Assembly (NCBI GenBank): GCA_025455895.1
Contig: JALOLQ010000123.1
Coordinates: 1-5,493, forward strand
From: Solirubrobacteraceae bacterium
GTDB lineage: Bacteria; Actinomycetota; Thermoleophilia; Solirubrobacterales; Solirubrobacteraceae
Direction: 5' to 3'
DNA length: 5,493 nt
Position 1 is the first letter of the stretch, and every line of letters starts with the position of its first letter. The notes below the pieces were generated by a model. It saw nothing but the letters and a program-made list of their open reading frames with translations, searched no databases and was not told the DNA's origin. Position numbers and translations under genes: made by a program. Of this stretch, positions 1 through 3,890 are shown in pieces.

Positions 1-768
1 CGGTTCTCCACCGTCATCAAGGCGAAGATCTCGAAGATGCTCGACCGGGCCGAGGACCCGGCCGAGACGCTCGACTACAGCTACCAGAAGCAGCTCGAGT
101 CGCTGCAGAACGTCAAGAAGGGCATCGCGGACGTCGTGACCGCGAAGAAGCGCCTGCAGATGCAGTCGCAGAAGCTCGAGCAGAACCTCGTGAAGCTCGA
201 CACGCAGGCCCGCCAGGCGCTGGCCCAGGGCCAGGAGGACCTCGCCCGCGTCGCGCTCGAGCGCAAGAGCGGCATCCAGGCCGAGCTGCAGTCGCTCGAC
301 CAGCAGGTCGCCGACCTCGAGGCCCAGCAGGAGCGGCTCACCGAGTCCGAGCAGAAGCTGCGCACGAAGATCGAGGCCTTCCGCACGAAGAAGGAGGTCA
401 TCAAGGCGCAGTACTCGGCCGCCGAGGCCCAGGTGCGGATCTCCGAGGCGGCCACCGGGGTCGGCGAGGAGATGGCCGACGTCGGCCTGGCGATGCAGCG
501 CGCGGAGGACAAGGTCGAGCAGATGAAGGCGCGCGCCGACGCCGTCTCGGAGCTCGAGGCCGCCGGCACCTTCGAGGACCTGACCCAGCTCGGCGGGGGC
601 GAGGACGACATCGACCGCCAGCTGCGCGAGCTCTCCAGCAAGAGCGAGGTGGACAGCGAGCTGGCGAAGATGAAGGCCGAGCTCGGCGCGGGCTCCGCGG
701 ACGCCCCGAGCGCGCTCGAGGCCGGCGAGGAGACCGTCGACGGCGAGGCCGAGGAGAAGCCCGCATGA
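1..768 (+). CDS. pspA: PspA/IM30 family phage-shock protein, 5'-truncated
   Basis: Membrane-stress protein of the PspA/IM30/Vipp1 (ESCRT-III-like) family, which assembles on the inner face of the cytoplasmic membrane and helps keep it intact. The reading frame is open from base 1 and gives 255 residues. The visible N-terminus (RFSTVIKAKISKMLDRAEDP) matches the family's amphipathic first helix, so probably only about 5 residues are missing and the Met at codon 13 is not the true start. The rest is almost wholly helical coiled coil rich in Lys/Glu/Gln/Arg (about residues 20-165), followed by a helix with AEDKVEQMKARADAV and an acidic, low-complexity tail ending EEKPA. The C-terminal DDIDRQLRELSSKSEVDSELAKMKAEL segment is typical of actinobacterial and cyanobacterial members. 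The stop overlaps the start of the PspAA gene (ATGA), so the two are translationally coupled. Family assignment is firm; the promoter and start lie outside the window. Confidence 0.95.
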   Translation, partial: RFSTVIKAKISKMLDRAEDPAETLDYSYQKQLESLQNVKKGIADVVTAKKRLQMQSQKLEQNLVKLDTQARQALAQGQEDLARVALERKSGIQAELQSLDQQVADLEAQQERLTESEQKLRTKIEAFRTKKEVIKAQYSAAEAQVRISEAATGVGEEMADVGLAMQRAEDKVEQMKARADAVSELEAAGTFEDLTQLGGGEDDIDRQLRELSSKSEVDSELAKMKAELGAGSADAPSALEAGEETVDGEAEEKPA

Positions 769-1043
769 TCGTCCGGATCTCCGGCGAGGACCAGTACCGC
801 CTCCCCGACGACGCGCTCGCGCGCGTGAACGAGCTCGACAACGCGGTCGTCGCGGCGGTCGACGCCGGCGACGAGGCCGGGTTCGCCGCGGCCTTCGCCG
901 AGCTGCTGGGGTTCGTCCGCGCGAGCGGCCAGGAGCTCCCCGACGAGGAGCTCCACGGCTCGGACGTCATCATCCCGCCGGCCGACACGACGATGGCCGA
1001 GGCCGCCGCCGACTTCACCGGCGAGGGCCTGATCCCCGACTGA
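765..1043 (+). CDS. pspAA: PspAA, PspA-associated small protein
   Basis: A 92-residue soluble acidic protein that I recognise as the PspAA-type partner encoded next to PspA in many Actinobacteria and some other phyla. Recognition rests on the start MIVRISGEDQYRLPDDALARVNELDNAVVAAVDAGDE, a helical middle (FAAAFAELLGFVRASG) and the ending SDVIIPPADTTMAEAAADFTGEGLIPD; the PPAD and GLIPD elements are characteristic. There is no signal peptide or membrane segment. Its ATG overlaps the pspA stop by four bases and is preceded at 751-756 by GAGGAG, a well-placed ribosome site, so it is co-expressed with pspA. It presumably acts with PspA in membrane-stress response; its molecular activity is not known to me. 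It ends 7 bp from the end of a convergent gene. Confidence 0.88.
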   Translation: MIVRISGEDQYRLPDDALARVNELDNAVVAAVDAGDEAGFAAAFAELLGFVRASGQELPDEELHGSDVIIPPADTTMAEAAADFTGEGLIPD

Positions 1044-1050
1044 TCCTGCG

Positions 1051-1500
1051 CTACGCGGCGGGCGGCGCGTCGCCGTCCGCCGCCTTGCGCAGGAACTCGT
1101 CCTCCCAGGCGGAGGGGACGAACGCCTCGCCGCGCGCGGCGCCGACCGCGAAGACGACGGTCCCCGGCTCCAGCGCCACCGCCTCGCGCACGAGTGCGGG
1201 GTCCGCGAGGTGGACGATCCCGCCGGTCGGGACGTCGAACACGTCGTCGCCGACCGTGAACCGCGCGGCGCCGCCGACGACGAGGTAGAGCTCCTCGTGC
1301 CCGGCCGCGTCGTCGCCTCCGGGCAGCTCGTCGTGGCGCTCGATCACGACCTCCCCCGCCTGCTCGGCGACGAACGCGTTCGTGCCGAAGGCGCCGACGC
1401 CCAGGTGATGGCGGACGGGCTTCCAGTCGGGCAGCGCGTCATCGCCCGGGAAGCGCACGGTCGGGACGTCGTCGAGGTGCAGGGTGCGGTAGCCGCTCAT
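1051..1500 (-). CDS. Small single-domain cupin protein
   Basis: A 149-residue protein with one cupin (double-stranded beta-helix) domain. The first cupin motif is around residues 63-83 (GHEELYLVVGGAARFTVGDD, a His-x-Glu variant with H68 and E70), and the second is DVFDVPTGGIVHL at 86-98 with H97. H56, H68, E70 and H97 are candidate metal ligands. The N-terminal part (LPDWKPVRHHLGVGAFGTNAFVAEQAGEVVIERHDE) is the usual lead-in of small actinobacterial cupins. No signal peptide, so it is likely cytoplasmic. The substrate cannot be told from sequence. I start it at the ATG (1500-1498): MSGYRTLHLDDVPTVRFPG fits the fold, while the open frame upstream is antisense to, or shifted from, the hydrolase gene. 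It lies 32 nt downstream of that gene on the same strand, but a TANNNT box 6 nt before its ATG suggests its own leaderless transcript. Confidence 0.85.
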   Translation of the reverse strand: MSGYRTLHLDDVPTVRFPGDDALPDWKPVRHHLGVGAFGTNAFVAEQAGEVVIERHDELPGGDDAAGHEELYLVVGGAARFTVGDDVFDVPTGGIVHLADPALVREAVALEPGTVVFAVGAARGEAFVPSAWEDEFLRKAADGDAPPAA

Positions 1501-1506
1501 GGCGGC

Positions 1507-1536
1507 ACCGTACCGGGCGCTGCCGGGGCCGGTCAG
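1507..1536 (-). promoter_or_regulatory. Putative leaderless promoter of the cupin gene
   Basis: On the minus strand CTGACC (1536-1531; four of six matches to TTGACA) is followed after 18 nt by TACGGT (1512-1507), a TANNNT -10 box. Only 6 nt separate the box from the ATG at 1500, so transcription would begin at or next to the start codon. No Shine-Dalgarno is present. The -35 overlaps the stop codon of the upstream hydrolase gene. Predicted by eye only. Confidence 0.45.
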
Positions 1537-2126
1537 AGACCGTCGACGTGGCGGCGCTGGAAGCCGCGATCCGAGCGCTTCACGGGGCGCCAGCGCGGGC
1601 CCTTGCCGCCGCGCGGGTCGCCGGCGGCGCTCGTGTCCAGGCGCAGGCCGGCGATCACGACGTAGGCGTGGCCGGGGTTCGTGTAGACGGTGATCCAGTC
1701 CCCGGTGCCGGCCTCGCCCCACGTCATGAACGAGGACGAGTCGAGCGGGCTGTCGAGCAGGCCGCCGCCGTTGAGCGCGTAGGAGACGGTGCCCGAGCAG
1801 TCGTAGCCGCGGTCCTTGAAGCGGCGATGGCCGCCGCCGTAGCGGTAGGGCAGGCCGATGATCTCGTTCGCGCGCCAGATCGCGCGCTTGACGGCCTCGG
1901 GCGCCTGCTCGGGCGCCGCGGCGAGGCCGGTCGGCAGCAGACGCGCGCGGGTGCCCGGCACGGTCGGGGTGTCGGCGAGGTTCGGCTGCCCGAAGGCCTG
2001 GCCGCCCACCTGCGCCTGCTGCGAGGCGATGCGCTTGGGCGTCGCGGTCGAGGCGGAGGCGCTCGCCGGCGCGAGCACGCAGGCCGCTGCCGCGAGGATG
2101 CCGATCGTGGATGTGCGGAGGCGCAC
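1533..2126 (-). CDS. Secreted NlpC/P60-like peptidoglycan hydrolase
   Basis: A 197-residue exported protein with a Cys-His peptidase-like domain expected to cut peptide bonds in peptidoglycan outside the membrane. Residues 1-26 (VRLRTSTIGILAAAACVLAPASASAS) form a signal peptide with a likely cleavage near the Ala-Ser run; Cys16 has no canonical lipobox. A linker (27-75) precedes a helix with AIWRANEIIGLPYRYGGGH, then the nucleophile motif YDCSGTVSYAL (C110) and the His motif PGHAYVVIAG (H153). The third catalytic position, normally His or another polar residue, falls in RLDTS (D164/T165). GGKGPRWRPVKRSDRGFQRRH ends the protein. I chose the GTG at 2126: it gives a textbook signal peptide, whereas the next in-frame GTG (2198) sits inside a riboswitch helix. 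A predicted c-di-AMP riboswitch lies immediately upstream, typical for actinobacterial wall hydrolases. No strong Shine-Dalgarno precedes the GTG; GAG lies 9 nt upstream. Confidence 0.87.
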   Translation of the reverse strand: MRLRTSTIGILAAAACVLAPASASASTATPKRIASQQAQVGGQAFGQPNLADTPTVPGTRARLLPTGLAAAPEQAPEAVKRAIWRANEIIGLPYRYGGGHRRFKDRGYDCSGTVSYALNGGGLLDSPLDSSSFMTWGEAGTGDWITVYTNPGHAYVVIAGLRLDTSAAGDPRGGKGPRWRPVKRSDRGFQRRHVDGL

Positions 2127-2145
2127 TCGGTGGGTCTCGTCGTTC

Positions 2146-2267
2146 GTCGCCTCCGGGGTTAGCTGACGGGCTGGCGCTTGAACGACCTTGCGCCTCACAC
2201 GGATGACCGCGCGACTCGCCCCAACTCTTGGGTCCCCCGGTCTCCACAGGTGCGGAGATTCGGCGTC
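2146..2267 (-). promoter_or_regulatory. Cyclic di-AMP riboswitch (ydaO/yuaA class)
   Basis: The leader of the hydrolase gene carries the conserved elements of the c-di-AMP aptamer in order on the minus strand: GCCGAATC (2264-2257), a 6-bp or longer hairpin (2257-2252 with 2247-2242), GGGGGACCCA (2238-2229), a CCCAA/TTGGG stem (2232-2228 with 2224-2220), GGGGCGAGTC (2222-2213; consensus resembles GGGGUGAAUC), a 7-bp hairpin with two G-U wobbles (2213-2207 with 2202-2196), a GGCGC/GCGCC hairpin (2194-2190 with 2177-2173), and CCCGTCAGCTAACC (2168-2155) followed by CCGGAGGCG. The P1 helix closes CGCC (2265-2262) on GGCG (2151-2148). The length of about 122 nt matches known members. This class binds two c-di-AMP molecules and normally turns expression off; wall hydrolases are common targets in Actinobacteria. 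The GTG start is about 20 nt downstream, and I see no intrinsic terminator between aptamer and start. Confidence 0.92.
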
Positions 2268-2276
2268 TGGCGCGGC

Positions 2277-2306
2277 AGACTAGCGAAGCCGGCCGACGGA
2301 TGTCCC
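2277..2306 (-). promoter_or_regulatory. Putative promoter of riboswitch-hydrolase transcript
   Basis: On the minus strand GGGACA (2306-2301; four of six to TTGACA) and TAGTCT (2282-2277; TANNNT) are separated by 18 nt. The predicted start would be near 2270, about 3 nt before the aptamer's P1 helix, exactly where a riboswitch transcript should begin. That positional agreement is the main support. A perfect 10-bp palindrome (2303-2312) overlaps the -35 box. Confidence 0.45.
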
Positions 2307-2312
2307 GCGGGA
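2303..2312. repeat. 10-bp perfect palindrome in divergent promoter region
   Basis: TCCCGCGGGA reads identically on both strands. It overlaps the proposed -35 element of the riboswitch promoter and could be a repressor operator, but short G/C palindromes occur by chance in such GC-rich DNA. Confidence 0.3.
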
Positions 2313-2322
2313 GGCCGGAACG

Positions 2323-2337
2323 CCCGCACCGTGCGGG
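2323..2337. repeat. Inverted repeat 7-1-7 in divergent promoter region
   Basis: CCCGCAC and GTGCGGG flank a single central C (2330), a perfect 7-bp dyad. It lies between the minus-strand promoter (from 2306) and the plus-strand -10 box (2373). The one-base centre favours a dimeric DNA-binding protein site over an RNA hairpin. No protein can be named. Confidence 0.35.
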
Positions 2338-2350
2338 ATTTCCGGACCGG

Positions 2351-2367
2351 CGGGCGGCCGCCGCCCG
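2351..2367. repeat. Inverted repeat 7-3-7 upstream of lipoprotein gene
   Basis: CGGGCGG (2351-2357) and CCGCCCG (2361-2367) are perfectly complementary around CCG. The dyad occupies the -35 region of the proposed lipoprotein promoter (-10 at 2373-2378), so it could be an operator. It would not be in the mRNA if that transcript is leaderless. No T-run follows, so it is not an intrinsic terminator. Confidence 0.35.
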
Positions 2368-2372
2368 GACGG

Positions 2373-2378
2373 TACCCT
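2373..2378 (+). promoter_or_regulatory. Putative -10 box of a leaderless lipoprotein transcript
   Basis: TACCCT (TANNNT) ends 9 nt before the ATG at 2388, so transcription would begin within a few bases of the start codon. There is no purine-rich ribosome site: the bases between are CGCCCGGCG. No convincing -35 is visible at 17-18 nt. Confidence 0.42.
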
Positions 2379-2387
2379 CGCCCGGCG

Positions 2388-3581
2388 ATGCTCGTCCCGG
2401 CCGCCCGCCCGCTCGCCGTCCTGGCCGCTGCCGCGGTCACGCTCGTGCTCGCCGGCTGCGGGCGCGACGACCGCGCCTCGACCGGGGTCGGGATCAAGAG
2501 CGACGGCGTCCCCGCCGCCCCCGCTCCGGCACCGGCGGCACCGGCCTACCCGGCCCTGGCGACGAAGAACACGACGCGCGTTCCGGGCGCCGACGCCGCC
2601 GAGACCGCTGCGCAGATCGCCCGCATCGTGTTCCCCGGCGGGAGCGCAGCGCAGCGGCCGGCGGCGATCGCCTTCGCCGACGCCGGCGACTGGCGCGGCG
2701 CGCTGGCCGGCGCGGTGCTCATGGCCCCGCCGCTGCGGGCCCCGCTGCTCTACACGAGCGCCGGGGAGATCCCGGACGCGACCGCCGCCGCCGTCGACGC
2801 GCTGCGGCCGACCGGCGCCCCGCGCGCGAACGGCGCGCAGGCGATCCGCCTCGGCGCCTCCGGGGCGCCGGGCGGCCTGCGCACGACGGCCCTCGCGGGC
2901 TCGGACCCGTTCACGCTCGCCAAGAGCATCGACGACTACCGGGCCCGCGTGGCCGGGCGCTTCAGCGGGAGCGTCGTCGTCGTCTCGGCGGACGAGCCGG
3001 CCTACGCGATGCCCGCGGCGGGCTGGGCGGCGAAGTCCGGCGACCCGGTGCTGTTCGCCTCGCGCGATCGCCTGCCCGCCCCGACCCGCGAGGCGATCCG
3101 CGCCCACGGGCGCCCGCGCATCTACCTCGTCGGGCCGGCCTCGGTGATCTCGGCCGGCGTCGAGGAGCAGCTCTCGCGCCTGGGCACGGTCACGCGGATC
3201 GCCGGCCGGGACGCACCGGCCACGGCGGTCGAGTTCGCGCGCTTCAGCGACGGCCCGTTCGGCTGGGGCGTCACCGACCCCGGGCACGGCCTCGTCTTCA
3301 CCACGCCGCCGCGCCCCGCCGGCGCCGGGCCCGCCGGAGCGCTCTCGGCGAGCGGGACCTACGGGCCGCAGCTCCTGACGTCCTCCTCCGGGGCGCTGCC
3401 GGCGGTCGTGCGCGACTACCTGCGCGACATCCGCCCCGGGTACTCGAGCGACCCGGTGCGGGGGGTCTACAATCACGCCTGGATCGTCGGCGACACCGAC
3501 GCGGTGCCCGAGACGGTCCAGGCCGAGATCGACGGCCTTCTCGAGATCACCCGCGTTCGCACCCCCAGCCGCCAGCCGTGA
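2388..3581 (+). CDS. Lipoprotein with cell-wall-binding (CWB2-like) repeats
   Basis: A 397-residue exported lipoprotein. Residues 1-24 (R7, hydrophobic ALAVLAAAAVTLV stretch, lipobox LAGC with C24) form a type II signal peptide. A Pro/Ala-rich tether (about 40-56) would span the space to the wall. The rest reads as about three degenerate cell-wall-binding repeat 2 units: TTRVPGADAAETAAQIARIVFP opens the first (62-83), RIYLVGPASVISAGVEEQL (from about 244) closes the second, and VTRIAGRDAPATAVEFARF (from 268) to HAWIVGDTDAVPETVQAEIDGLLEI (from 364) make the third. Such repeats bind anionic wall polymers in Firmicutes; here a surface wall-contact role is inferred. I chose the ATG at 2388 because everything upstream in the frame overlaps the riboswitch and promoters and reads as non-coding, while this start yields a proper signal peptide. 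Its stop overlaps the next gene's GTG. Confidence 0.85.
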   Translation: MLVPAARPLAVLAAAAVTLVLAGCGRDDRASTGVGIKSDGVPAAPAPAPAAPAYPALATKNTTRVPGADAAETAAQIARIVFPGGSAAQRPAAIAFADAGDWRGALAGAVLMAPPLRAPLLYTSAGEIPDATAAAVDALRPTGAPRANGAQAIRLGASGAPGGLRTTALAGSDPFTLAKSIDDYRARVAGRFSGSVVVVSADEPAYAMPAAGWAAKSGDPVLFASRDRLPAPTREAIRAHGRPRIYLVGPASVISAGVEEQLSRLGTVTRIAGRDAPATAVEFARFSDGPFGWGVTDPGHGLVFTTPPRPAGAGPAGALSASGTYGPQLLTSSSGALPAVVRDYLRDIRPGYSSDPVRGVYNHAWIVGDTDAVPETVQAEIDGLLEITRVRTPSRQP

Positions 3582-3859
3582 GCGAAGCCCAGACCCCCCG
3601 CCCCTCCGCCGAGGTCACCGTCGAGGACGTCCGCGCCCTGATGGGCGCCTCGACGCCGCACTTCGCACTCCAGCTGCGCAACCGCATCCGGCGCCTGATC
3701 GCCGGCCTGCCCGCCGAGCACCCGGCCCGCATCGAGGGTGAGCGCGAGATCGCGCGCCTCGACGCGCTGGGCCTCACGGGCGAGGTCCGCGGCCACCGTG
3801 CCGAGGACGGCCTCGCGCCGCTCGCCTCGGTCAGCGAGCCGGGCCCCGGCGGTCCCTGA
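3578..3859 (+). CDS. Uncharacterised 93-residue protein between lipoprotein and xseA
   Basis: I do not recognise a named family. The GTG start overlaps the stop of the lipoprotein gene (GTGA), indicating translational coupling. The 93 residues begin with a Pro/Ser-rich stretch (SEAQTPRPSAEVT), followed by a compact, probably helical core at about 13-70: VEDVRALMGASTPHFALQLRNRIRRLIAGLPAEHPARIEGEREIARLDALG. The tail is Gly/Pro-rich (SEPGPGGP). There is no signal peptide, membrane segment, Cys or His cluster. The balanced basic (RNRIRRLI) and acidic (EGEREIARL) helices, with the GASTPHF and LPAEHPARIEGE turns, look like a real small domain rather than a shadow frame, and I have an impression of similar proteins beside xseA in related genomes. 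Its position suggests co-expression with the lipoprotein; xseA follows after 31 nt. Confidence 0.72.
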   Translation: MSEAQTPRPSAEVTVEDVRALMGASTPHFALQLRNRIRRLIAGLPAEHPARIEGEREIARLDALGLTGEVRGHRAEDGLAPLASVSEPGPGGP

Positions 3860-3876
3860 GCCGCCCCGGCGGCGGA

Positions 3877-3882
3877 TACGCT
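3877..3882 (+). promoter_or_regulatory. Putative -10 box of a leaderless xseA transcript
   Basis: TACGCT (TANNNT) ends 8 nt before the ATG at 3891, in the 31-nt gap after the preceding gene. No Shine-Dalgarno is present (CGGGCGTG before the ATG). The arrangement closely resembles that before the lipoprotein start (TACCCTCG versus TACGCTCG). It implies that xseA-xseB can be transcribed independently of the genes upstream. Confidence 0.45.
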
Positions 3883-3890
3883 CGGGCGTG

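Noticed and set aside
2150..2154. GGAGG on the minus strand as the hydrolase Shine-Dalgarno
   Set aside because: It belongs to the conserved CCGGAGGCG end of the riboswitch, and it is 23 nt from the only sensible start codon.
2127..2198. Longer N-terminus for the hydrolase starting at the GTG at 2198
   Set aside because: That GTG is inside a riboswitch hairpin (2213-2207 with 2202-2196), and the added 24 residues translate the aptamer. They would also put a polar stretch before the signal peptide.
1501..2247. Open frame extending the cupin gene upstream to 2247
   Set aside because: It is a high-GC shadow of the hydrolase gene in another frame, with Arg/Pro/Ala-rich low-complexity translation, and it runs through the riboswitch.
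2178..2387. Upstream extension of the lipoprotein reading frame
   Set aside because: It overlaps the riboswitch on the other strand and the promoter region, lacks domain-like sequence, and would bury the lipoprotein signal peptide inside the protein.
2280..3476. Long open frames antisense to, and in another frame of, the lipoprotein gene
   Set aside because: Their translations are Arg/Gly/Pro/Ala-rich without recognisable motifs, as expected from frame shadows at this GC content.
3848..3865. GGCGG-8 nt-CCGCC hairpin at the end of the 93-residue gene as a terminator
   Set aside because: The stem is only 5 bp with no T-run, and such pairs are common by chance here. The repeated GGC/CCG content explains it.
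3738..3890. xseA beginning upstream of 3891
   Set aside because: The extra residues (Arg/Ser/Ala-rich) are the preceding gene read in the wrong frame. The TANNNT box and the family's N-terminus support 3891.
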